DNA from: Branchiostoma floridae
Taxonomy: Eukaryota; Chordata; Leptocardii; Amphioxiformes; Branchiostomatidae
Reading direction: 5' to 3'
Assembly (NCBI RefSeq): GCF_000003815.2
Contig: NC_049994.1
Span: forward strand, 11,163,736 to 11,227,735
Length of the DNA: 64,000 bases
The notes beneath the pieces are model-generated. The model was given only the letters and a program-made list of their open reading frames with translations, did no database searches and was not told where the DNA came from. Both the position numbers and the translations under genes were made by a program. This document shows, piece by piece, positions 19,884 to 30,215 of the stretch. The stretch's first letter is position 1, and each line of letters starts with the position of its first letter.

Positions 19884-22800
19884 CTGTTTCATCATCTGCT
19901 GTATGGCACTCCACTGGCCCATTAGACAGCTTTCTTGCATCAGGAAGGTCTTCCTTTTCTGGTTTGGCTGCCTTCACAACTTCTTCCATTACCACCTCTT
20001 CCACCTTTTTACTCGGGGCTGGATGCGCCACCTCTCCATTAACCACCTGTGCTGCTGCTCCAGCATTGTCCACGTCAGATACAGATGGCTTTGTCACTTC
20101 CTCTTGTTTCTTATCTACCTCCACAGCCTTTTCTTTACGTTCTTCTTCCTCGGTAAGTGTCTCTGATGTTGGCATGCCCGTTCTCACTTCCAGAGATGGA
20201 GGTTCTTCAGGAGTTTTATGGCTTATCCCTGTAATGGCCTCTGCGGATTTTGATGCATCTGGAGTGATTTTATCTTTGTCAGATGTGCCTTTGATGTCCG
20301 TCTCTTCCTTCTTGCCAGTTTCCTTGATGTCTGTTTCCTTCTCTTCTTTGGCCCTTTGTTGCTCATCGGGGATTACTTTCTCATTGCTGCCATCCTTCTT
20401 CGGCTCAGCTTTTGTTGCGTCTGGCTCATCATCCTTCTTCATACTTTTCTCGTGAGATTCTGTAGCACTTGTCTCATCTTTCTGCACCTCCTCTTTCTTT
20501 CCAGTGGTATCTGTTTCTTTTGCAGGCTTTGATGTCTCCTTAGCCTTGCCAACATCTGAGACAGCATCTTCAGCCTTCTTAGGCAAATCTTCTTTCTCCA
20601 TCTTTGGGTCAGGGTGGTCCTTCTTGTATTCAGTTGCAGCCAGTTCTTTCAGCATCTCAGGCTCAGACAAGTTTTCTGACTCTTTCTGATCTTTTGCAGA
20701 CTCTTGTGGTACAGTTTCTTTATCAGCAACCTCTGAAGTTAGGTCCTTATCTTTGTCCTTGCTCTGGTCTGCCTCATCTACACTTTCAGCTAGTTCCTTC
20801 TTATTGCCTTCACCTGACTTAACATCATCAGTTTTCTCTATCTTTGGTTCACCCACCTCTTTCTTGTTTGATGTTTCTGACACTGCATTGTCTTTTGCTT
20901 CTTTCTTATCCTGGATTTGTTTTTCATCTGAGTCACCCTTGTCATCAGCAGTCTTCTTTTCTTCTACTTTATCCTTTTGTACAGGTTCCAGATCCTCTTT
21001 AATGGGATCACCAGGTGGCTTAGATAATCCCTTATCTACCTCAGGACCTGCCTGGTCTTTGGATCTGGTATCCTTTGATTCTGTCACAGGATTAGGCTCG
21101 TCCTTTGATTGTGCAGGCTGCTTAGCATCACCTGGTAGATTACTGACCCCCTGGGACGGATCTGCTTTTTCTTGTGCAGCTGAATCTGTAACACGCTTTG
21201 CAACCTCAACATCATCTGATGCTTTCTGAGGTAGCTCTTCCATAGTGGGTACAGGTGGCTGTTTAGCTTCATCTTTAACTTTTGGGTTCTCTGGTTTATG
21301 TGGTAGCTGAGCTTCAACTTTTACATCTGGCTCTGATGGGACTTTAGGTTCAACTTTGGCAACTGTTTCTGGTGGTGCTTTAGCTTCGTCTTTAACGACT
21401 GTATCTAGTGGTGCTTTAGATCCATCTTTAACAACAGGTTCAGGTGGCAATTGAGTCTCATCTTTACCAGCTTGCTGTACTTTTGGTTTAGTCTCATCTT
21501 TAGCAACTACTTCTGGTGACACTTTAGCTTCATCTTTAGCAACTGTTTCAGGTGGTTCTTTAGCTTCACCTTTAGCAACTGTTTCAGGTGGTGCTTTAGC
21601 CTCATCTTTAGCAACTGTTTCAGGTGTTTCTTTAGCTTCCTCTTTAGCAACTGTTTCTGGTGGTGCTTTATCTTTATCTTTATCGACTGTTTCTGCTGCT
21701 GTGGCTGCATCTTTAGCAACTGTTTCATGTGTTACTTTAGGCTGATCTTTAGCAACTGCTTCAGGTGGTGCTTTAGCCTCATCTTTAGCAATGGTTTCAG
21801 GTGTTACTTTAGTCTGATCTTTAGCAACTGTTTCTGGTGGTACTTTAGCTGCATCTTTAGCAACTGTTTCTAGTGGCACTTTAGCTGCATCTTTGACAAC
21901 TTCTTGTGAAGGCTCTTTATCTTTAGCATCGGGAGCTGAAGATTTTTCTGTTTTATCTGGATGAGACAGTTCTTTAGCTGGCTCGGATGTTACTGCAGCC
22001 TCAATCTTAACCACTGATTCTGATGATTCTTTTGTTCCCTCTTTAGCTACTACTGCTGGTGCTTTAGTTTCACCTGAAATAGCTGGTTCTTTACTTTCCT
22101 CTTTGGTAGCTGCTTCTGACAGATGTTTACTTTCATCTTTACTAGCTGGTTCTGATGTTACCTTTGCATCAGTTGGTTCTGTCTTAGCTTCATCTTTTAC
22201 AGCTGCTTCTACAGGTTCCTTAGCCTCATCCTTAGCAGATGGTTCTTTTGAAACTGCAGCTGTCTTGGATGCTTCATCTCTACCAGCTGGCTCTGATGGC
22301 ACCTTATCTACATCTTTACCAGCTGGTTCTGATGGTGTCTTATCTACACCCTTAGTTCCTGGTTCTGATGGTGTCTTATCTACATCTTTAGCCACTGGTT
22401 CTGGTGTCTTATCTACATCTTTAGCCACTGGTTCTGGTGTCTTATCTACATCTTTACCAGCTGGTTCTGATGGTGTCTTTTCCACACCTTTAGCAGTTGG
22501 TTCTGATGGTGTCTTATCCACATCTTTAGCAGCTGATTCTGATGATGTCTTGTCTACATCTTTAGCCACTGGTTCTGTTGTCTTATCTACATCTTTACCA
22601 GCTGGTTCTGATGGTGTCTTATCTTCACCTTTAGCAGCTGACTCTGATGGTGTCTTATCCTCACCTTTAGCCGCTGGTTCTGATGGTGTCTTATCTACAA
22701 CTTTACCAGCTGGTTCCGATAGTGTCATATCTACACCTTTAGCAGATGGTTCTGATGGTGTCTTACCTTCACCTTTAGCCACTGGTTTTGGTGTCTTATC

Positions 22801-25532
22801 TGCTTCTTTAGCCTCTGGTTCTGATGGTGCCTTATCTACACCTTTAGCCGCTGGTTCTGAAATCTTATCTACAACTTTAGCCACTGGTTCTGGTGTCTTA
22901 TCTACATATTTACCAGCTGGTTCTGATGGTGTCTTATCTACATCTTTACCAGCTGCCTCTGATGGTGTCTTATCTTCACATTTAGCAGCTGACTCTGATG
23001 GTGCCTTATCTACACCCTTAGCAGATGGTTCTGATGGTGTCTTATTCTCTCCTTTAGCAGCTGACTCTGATGGTATCTTATCTACATCCTTAGCAGATGG
23101 TTCTGATGGTGTCTTATTCTCTCCTTTAGCAGCTGGTTCTGATAGTGCCGTATTTTCTCCTTTAGCAGCTGGTTCTGACGGTGCCTTGTCTTCACCTTTA
23201 GCAGCTGCCTCTGATGGTGTTGTATCTACATCTTTACCAGCTGCCTCTGATGGTGTCTTATCTACATCTTTACCAGCTGGTTCTGATGGTGTCTTATCTT
23301 GACCTTTAGCAGCTGACACTGATGGTGCCTTATCTACACCTTTAGCAGGTGGTTCTGATGTTTCCTTATCTTCAGGTGGCACTTTAGACTCACACTTAAC
23401 AGCTGCTTCTAAAGGTTTATGTTTGGCAGCTTCACCTTCAACAGTTGCTTTCAAAGGTTCTTTCACTTCATCATTTTTAGCTGGTTCTGATGGCACTTTT
23501 CCTACATCGTTATTACCCTTTTCTGAGGGTTGTTTTCCTTCATCAGTTGGTTCTGGGGGTGCTACATTACCTTTGTCTTTGCCAACTGTTGCTAATGATT
23601 CTTTCATTTCATCTCTACCAGCTTGTTCTGATGGTTCCTTTGGGTCATGTTGACAAGTTGTTTCTGTTGGCATGTTAGGCTCATTTTTGATAGCTGGTTT
23701 TTCAGCTTCATCTTTGTTGACTGCTTTTGTTGATTGTTCAGCTATCTTTTTATCATCTGGTCCTGAAGGGTCCTTAAAATCATCTTTGACAGCTACTTCT
23801 GATTGTGCTCTAGGCTCATCGTTGATAGAGGGTACTAGAGGTTCTTTAGCTTCATCTTTAACAGCTGCTTCTGACAATTGTTTAGCTTCATCTTTAACAG
23901 TTGGTTCTGGACTTTCCGTACCTTTATCCTTACCAGTTAGTTCTGATAATACTTGTGCTCTATCTTTTACAGCAACTTCTGTAAATTGTTTAGCTTCATC
24001 TTTAAGAGTCAGTTCTGGTGATTGGTTAGGTCCTTCTGATGATTTCTTAGATTCATCTTTAGCGATTGGTTCTTTTATAGAAATGTCTGGTAATTGTTTA
24101 GCTTCATCTTTAACAGCCAGCTCTGGTGCCTGTTTTGTTTCATCTCTGATAGCCTGCTCTGGTGATTGGTTAGCTCCATTCTTGACAGCAGGTTCTGGTG
24201 ATTGTTTAGCTTCATCCTTTATAGCTGGTTCTAATGGTACTTCAGGCCTATCTGAAACAGCAGGCTTTGACTCTACATTCATTTCAACAATTGCTCCTGC
24301 TGCTACTTTGACTGTTTCTGTCGGCGCCACCTTTCCTGACACTGGCTGTGTTCCAGACAGCTGTTCAATCACTCCCTCCCCTTTCTCTTCAGCTTTGGGC
24401 TTTGTTTCTTTGCCTTGTTCAGCTTCAAGAACTGCATAATGAACTTCTCGTCTGCAAGTTGGCAACTGCACCTGGCTTTCCTTGCCTGGTGTTGGTTCAT
24501 GGCTCTTACATGTAGCCTCAGTCTTGGTAGCTGAGACTATTTCTGTTTTTTCTTCGGAAATTTCTTGCTTTCCCTTGTGTGGGTTGTCTTCCAGTCCAGC
24601 TGGTAATGATTCTTTTACTGAAACATCTTTTGTTTTCACTTCTTGTGATTTCCCAAGATCAGATTTGTCATTGTCTACTGATGATTTATTACTTCCATCA
24701 ACCTTTGATTCACCTGCTGCTATTTTAGGCTGATCGGGACTGACCTTTGTCTCTCCACAGGGAATCTCACTAGCTTTTGACCCTTCCTGTTTCCCATGTG
24801 TTTCTTCAGATTTATTAAGGCTCTGACTTTCTGAGCTTGGCACTGCCTTGTCATCTGTTTCAAGTGATTTGTCTTTGCTGCTTTCCATTTTCTCCAATGG
24901 TGCAGTTTCCTTGTCTCCCTTCTCCCCGTGCTCTTCCTTGCTCCCTGGCTGAGTAGGATTATCAGCATCCTTGCTGTCTTGCGTAGGCACTTTCTCTGGT
25001 TCAATTTTGTCGGAGTCAGCAACATTTGTAACGACCGTCTTGGGTGCAGACAAGCTGACTTTTTCATCATCGGTGATATTGGCAACACTGGTTGTAACGC
25101 TAGGCTTCAAATCTTTTGCATTATCTACATGGCTTTGACCTTCACCTGAAAAACGGTTTGAAGGGGAAACTTTTTGTTCATCAGGTACATCTGTACTTTT
25201 TTGAGTAGCAACAATCACGCTTTCAGAAATAGGATCTTTAAAAGTGGAAACAGCTGTATCGTCATTTTCATTCATATCCTTTGCATCACTGGCTTGAACC
25301 TCGGTGTGGGTATCACCTTGGTGAACACGTTTGGCATTCGGTGTCGATGGATGCGATTCTTCCTGCCCCTGCAAAGCTGACTTAGATGAACACAGACCAA
25401 CGTTGTCCACTGTAGCAGCAGATTTGACACAGACATTGTCCGTTTTCTCCTCCCCTTTCTGATTCCCCTGTCCGTCTGTCTCACTCTTCATGGCACCAAT
25501 GTTTGCATTCACCTCTTTTTCACTGACACTAC
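19884..25532 (-). CDS. Giant 5.65-kb repeat-bearing exon of predicted MAP2/MAP4/tau-like protein
   Basis: A single open exon of 5,649 bases (about 1,883 residues), phases 1-1. The acceptor is CTATTACTGTTAGCAG (a TAGCAG tandem acceptor, so 25535 is also possible) and the donor ACAG/GTTACC. The product is rich in K, E, D, P, S and T, nearly free of Cys and aromatic residues, and probably disordered. The first 430 residues are non-repetitive. Three blocks of 12-residue repeats follow: a degenerate PELAVKDEAKQ-type block, about 30 units of SEPAGKDVDKTP type, and about 16 units of PPETVAKDEAKA type. The rest is Lys/Glu-rich, with many KDE/KEE words. A single huge alternative exon is a hallmark of MAP2, MAP4 and tau (exon 4A); MAP4 also carries AKDM-type repeats. 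Alternatives: neurofilament-H-like or another low-complexity scaffold protein. Confidence 0.9.
21290..21910 (-). repeat. 36-bp coding repeats, ETVAKDEAK block
   Basis: Inside the giant exon, about 16 copies of a 36-bp unit encode PPETVAKDEAKA and variants. On the plus strand the recurring word is CATCTTTAGCAACTG. The invariant K-D/G-x-A-K core keeps a regular spacing of basic residues, and TP/PP precede each ETVAK. Units drift toward both edges. Confidence 0.88.
22275..23330 (-). repeat. 36-bp coding repeats, KTPSEPAGKDVD block
   Basis: About 30 head-to-tail units of 12 residues, consensus SEPAGKDVDKTP. Variants include SESAAKGEDKTP, and an 11-residue form lacking Ser (EPVAKDVDKTP). On the plus strand the recurring words are GCTGGTTCTGATGGTGTC and TTATCTACATCTTTA. 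High similarity between neighbours suggests recent unequal exchange. Nearly every unit carries a TP site. Confidence 0.92.
23350..24260 (-). repeat. Degenerate 12-residue repeat block, VKDEAKQ type
   Basis: About 20 diverged units such as PELAVKDEAKQ and SEAAVKDEAKEP, on the same 12-residue period as the two other blocks. The plus-strand word TTTAGCTTCATCTTTAAC recurs. Greater divergence suggests this is the older part of one expanded repeat family. Confidence 0.75.
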
Positions 25533-25995
25533 CTGCTAACAGTAATAGACAGATTTCCAATGTTGTATACCCTCAATCAGAAACCATCTCAGTAGTTACT
25601 CTAAGAAAATTCACCTATGAAAAACGAATATCTTCAATAGATAGAGGTACTAAAATGCAATATTTCAGAGGAATCTACATAAGACAGCCACGCTTATCCT
25701 AAAAATAGTGCCACTAGTAGTATATAGTAATGCATAATTGCAGTAATTAGCAGCAAAGCAGTGGTGAAGTATGTATTCTAAGTATCCTTTTTATATGTGA
25801 AGTACTATGTTCTAAATCCTAAGTATCCTAATTTCAAGTCATCTACTGAGGTCTCAATAAGGTACAAGATATCTCTGTGAGCTACTCAAGCTAAAATAGG
25901 ATCCTGCTGTGTCCTTATGTGAAGATAGAAATGACAGCAAAGCTCTACAGGGCAAGCAGACTGTGGTGGCTGTATGCTACATAAGGAAAGGAAAC
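25533..25995. other. Short intron
   Basis: About 460 bp between two exons, AT-rich, nothing recognised. Confidence 0.55.
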
Positions 25996-26103
25996 CTTTA
26001 GTAGAGGAGTGTAGAGCATCTGTAGCAGCAATATCCAGAGTTTCAGCTCCCTCCATGCTTTCCTTCCGTCCTTGTTTTTCAAGGACGTCAGGTTTTCCAG
26101 GCA
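25996..26103 (-). CDS. 108-base second coding exon
   Basis: The exon reads PGKPDVLEKQGRKESMEG, then AETLDIAATDALHSSTK. Phases are 1-1. The acceptor is TTTTTTACTATCATGCTGTCAG and the donor AAAG/GTTTCC. Joining to 50774-50924 gives ...VNIN-V-PGKPDV, and joining to the giant exon gives ...SSTK-G-SVSEKEV, both in frame. Skipping it also keeps frame, since first exon and giant exon meet in the same phase, so it is a natural cassette. Small symmetric N-terminal exons are also a feature of tau (exons 2 and 3). Confidence 0.75.
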
Positions 26104-29100
26104 CTGACAGCATGATAGTAAAAAATACAAGAAGAGAAGAAGACAACAGTCCTGGTCACTTTGCTTTGAACAGGTCCTTTTTGAGGAACTTTCCTCCCTA
26201 CATTGTTAATGACAAACAAGTAAAAGAAATGAAAATTTATTTTGAAAATCTTCAGGATTCACTACAATCTTTTTATAGTTTTTGTTTTCAAAACTTTGCT
26301 GTTTAATCTTTTTGACAAAAAAAATGAAATAGATTTGGTTCATTTGTAATATATCAATATCAGACATTCATGGGTATACCGTTCTTAATTCAAGACAATC
26401 AAATGCTTTGTAAATACATTTGACAACGTGTGATATTCCAATGTAACTAATAGGTAACCCTCATGTGAGTAAATTATAAAGAATGTTCTGCATATCTTGT
26501 ATGGCAACCTGTCAATGCAAAGTGACCAGTTGTCAAATAAAAGACAGTTTTATTCAACCAGTGAAGGTACATGAAAGGGTGTAGTATGTTATCAAGTAAG
26601 TTGGAAGGTTGTAAAATGTGTATCTATCTCCATGAACATTTAGAGGAGGATGCCATCCACCATCATCATGTTGTATGTAGAATAGTCAACTTTTCAGCAC
26701 CATAGACAGCACCACATCCCTTCAACTCACCAGCGCTTCACAGTAACTATTTGCTACAGGCTGTGATTACAAAAGTTTAGAACTATAAAGACAAGATTAT
26801 CTCTAGATGACAAGATGGAAAATGCTTCATATATATATATACAGTAATAACTATCTCTGTTACGTTTAAAAAATCACACTACATAGCGTTTTGAGCAATA
26901 CTATTACAATTAACCAGCATTAAACCATGTAATATGTAATACAATCCCACTCTTGGTTTTAGGTATGAAACAAGTTGGGAAAATGTCATTCTTATAAATG
27001 TAATATGGATTCTCAACAACACGTTATCATGTATCCAATATTGAAATTATAATGTGATATGTAGTCAATATTGTGGTACTAGAAAGAAACAGCTATTAAC
27101 TATTATGAAAGTGTCTCATATCTATCTAAAGTGATATCTTTGCTTATGAATCACTCTATTGCTACTCTATACTATCATATCATAATTACTTGAGGTAAAA
27201 CCCATAGAGAGTTATCTCTGTGCTACATTAGCCCCATTGAGGTGATAGACGGACATGTACAAAGCCTTGCCGTTTCTTTAATCAAACTTCAATTGCCTAC
27301 AGGTTCCCCAAGGCACATCATGTGCTATCTGATATAGGCCGTGCATATTGAAATCTTTTTTCTACTTTTGACACTAAGGAAAGTGATGTTCACTTTGATT
27401 ACTTTGATCATATAATTAATGAACTTGGAAATTACTCTGGAGATTACTTCAAGGTAGCTTTAACAACAGATGCTACAAAACCAATAAAGCAGCTTTTCAC
27501 AATACCAAAGTCTAGGTACTCTCATGTCCCTAATAAACATACCTTCCGGAATAAACATACCCCCTGACAAATCTTCAAAATCTAATAAACATACCCCCCG
27601 GAATAAACATACCCCCCGGAAAATGACCAAATTGACATGTAGACTGTGTCCATGCTACTTCTGTTCAAGGGAAAGAAGATAATAAGCAGGTAGGTTATTT
27701 TTATTTACTTATACCTGCATGATCACCAAATCAGTTAAATATAGCTGTATGAATAATGAATATTGAATAACTATAGATATTTTGTTCAAATTATAATATT
27801 TTCTCCATTTTCTAATGAAAGGTATACAGACTCCTAACCGGGGGCCAACAGTGCTTTCAAATTCAACAAGTGAAAATTTACATGATACATGAATTTTCTA
27901 CTCAGAACTTGAAGCAAGTAATCAATAAATATTTTTGTACATTACTTAAAATTACTGGCATATCAATAAAATCATTATAAATATAGCTCCAAGTACTCAA
28001 CCATATATGTTTTAGACATAGCCACCAATTAAAACACACATCAACACTCCCAAAATGGACACAAACTGTTCACAAAGTTTTTGTGAGAGCTCGTCTGTGA
28101 AGTAGCCCAGCATTCAGGCCACAAATACTAAATATGTTACAGATTATATTTTGACACTAGAAACCGCTAAAATTAGAAAATTTTATGATTATTTCTGAAA
28201 TTCAACATCCTGAAAATATATATGACATTTTGTGCCCATCATTACACCGAAATAAAATCATTTTCACCCGTTTACGGCCTCATTTTAGTGATTCGAATCT
28301 GGCTCCCAACAGGGTGCTAGCTTTACTGTCAGTGCGTGTTATTCCTGGCAGCCATGTTGGACCAGTTTCGGTCTTTTTCTTCAAGTTTAAAGCTGTTTTT
28401 ACGGACGGATTTCTGCTGTTTTTGAAGAATTTGCGGCCCCAAAACTCACATTACAAGGGAAAGAAGGTTCTAATTGTTGTTTCTTATGTGAAGGAATTAT
28501 TCGTCCGCCCCGTTGACGCTGCCGATAGCGCATGGAACCACATGGTCGGAAATATACTGTACCTGTACATGCTAAAATTATGTGATCATTGTGTTCATTT
28601 ACGATGTAAATAGAGACTGTAAAAGTTGTTTATATAAAAAACTGTGCTTCAAAACGTCAGTGTGGAGGCTTATTTTCCCAATAATAACATTTATTTTGTA
28701 CATTCATAGCGAAATCGACCGATATTTTACATAATCGCTAGGATGTTTGGGTCACAGTGGAGGGGAAATCCGAGCCGCTTCGGCCAAAAATAGTGAATTT
28801 TGAGCAAAAATACCGCGGACATATAGACAGAAAACCCAAAACTTTTTATTATGCGGTTGTCCCTGGTTAGCAAATTGGGAAACCATCAGTACTGAAAATC
28901 TACTGATAAGTACTGATCGACTACTAACAGTAGAAAGTTAGTAGATTTTCAGTAAATCAGCCTCTACTGTCCTACTGAACCACTACTGACAAGTACTACA
29001 CCTCTATCTACTGTTCTTTTACTGTCCGAACAGTACTAAAATTCTACTGTTCTACTACTTGCCATCTACTGAATAGTTTGACCAATCAGACCACTACTGA

Positions 29101-29568
29101 CATCTACTGTTCAACTACTGGCCATCTACTGAGATATCGACCAATCAGATCACTACTGACTTCTACTATTCTACTACTGGACATCTACTGACATGTTTCG
29201 ACCAATCACAGTCTTTAAACTGTCAACCTGTGATTGGTCCATTTGTACTTCAAATGACAGTTGCATTTTGGCTCCATTTTGGAGATGGAGTCAGCCAGGG
29301 TAAGATGTCTGCTTATCTCTCTATGTGTAAACTGGGTTTATAAAACACCCAAAACAGTTTTGAAGTTAAGATTATGCTAAAAATGAAAAGGAGATGCTGT
29401 GGGGACTATAGCTAAACACTAACAAGGAAGGAAAACCTCAGCAAAAAGGTTAAAGTTAGTTCAAAGTTTAATATACCCCCCTCCCCAGCCAGTGTCAATT
29501 TGAATCAGACATTCTGATAATGATTGTTTGGACAAATTTATTCATGTATCTTTGTCCATTTATCTAAT

Positions 29569-29707
29569 ACTGTAACAATGAGTCCACTTCTGCCACCCCC
29601 CTCCCCTCAGAGTCAGAATGACCTTCTTTGTTCATACTGTAACAATGAGTCCACTTCTGCCCCCCTCCCCTCAGAATGACCTTCTTTGTTCATATACTGT
29701 AACAATG
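29569..29707. repeat. Tandem duplication, 60-67 bp unit
   Basis: ACTGTAACAATG starts at 29569, 29636 and 29696. The unit continues AGTCCACTTCTGCC, CCCCTCCCCTCAGA, ATGACCTTCTTTGTTCAT. Two full copies plus the start of a third, inside the inner foldback element. Confidence 0.85.
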
Positions 29708-30159
29708 TACCATTGAAAGAGAAAATACTCAGTAAAATGGTAACATCTATTATCATAATACCGGTACGTTTACGACGATTTCTCTAGCCATACTGATTTG
29801 ACAAATTGTCAACGCATCATTTTCTCCAGTTACATGTTGCTGTTATAGGTTACCCTTGCCACTTCTTCAGTGTAACTTTTCTGCCACTCTTGTCCTGCTA
29901 AAAGCGTAATATTGTAATTGTAACACGCCGCGGAATTACACGGCGAACGGGCGCGTGGTTGGGAGGGGGTACAAAATACCGGTAGGAAGAAACACGGCAC
30001 AATTAACTGCCGCTATGTACGTTTATACATCCTCTGATGTTCCTTCCTTTTCTGTCAGTAAATGCATAAAACATAAACCTGCATGAGCATACAAAATGTC
30101 ATGAGAAAACGGACGTATACTGTCAAGAATTTTCATTTAACTTCTGTCCGTCACAACCG

Positions 30160-30215
30160 CTATGACGTAACACTTCACTGCTAGCGTAGATATAAAAATG
30201 GCGGGAAAATGGCTG
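30160..30215 (+). promoter_or_regulatory. Promoter-like cluster: TGACGTAA, TATAAAAA, AATGGCGGG
   Basis: A cAMP-response-like TGACGTAA (30165) is followed about 20 bp later by a TATA-like ATATAAAAATGGCGG, which overlaps a YY1-like AAAATGGCG. It lies in the GC-richer core of the inner foldback element. It could be an internal promoter of the element, but no ORF or splice site downstream supports transcription. Motif matches of this size occur by chance. Confidence 0.25.

Noticed and set aside
22103-23302. Long plus-strand open frame (399 codons) rich in Ser, Gly, Ala and Leu
   Set aside because: It is antisense to the 36-bp repeat array. A stop-free unit with a length divisible by three stays open on both strands by repetition, so this is a shadow of the giant exon.
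23672-24439. Plus-strand Ser/Leu-rich open frame (255 codons)
   Set aside because: Antisense to the degenerate 12-residue repeats of the giant exon.
28185-28613. 142-codon plus-strand ORF inside the outer TIR element
   Set aside because: It has an ATG but no recognisable domain or skewed composition; it is kept only as a note in the element's entry.
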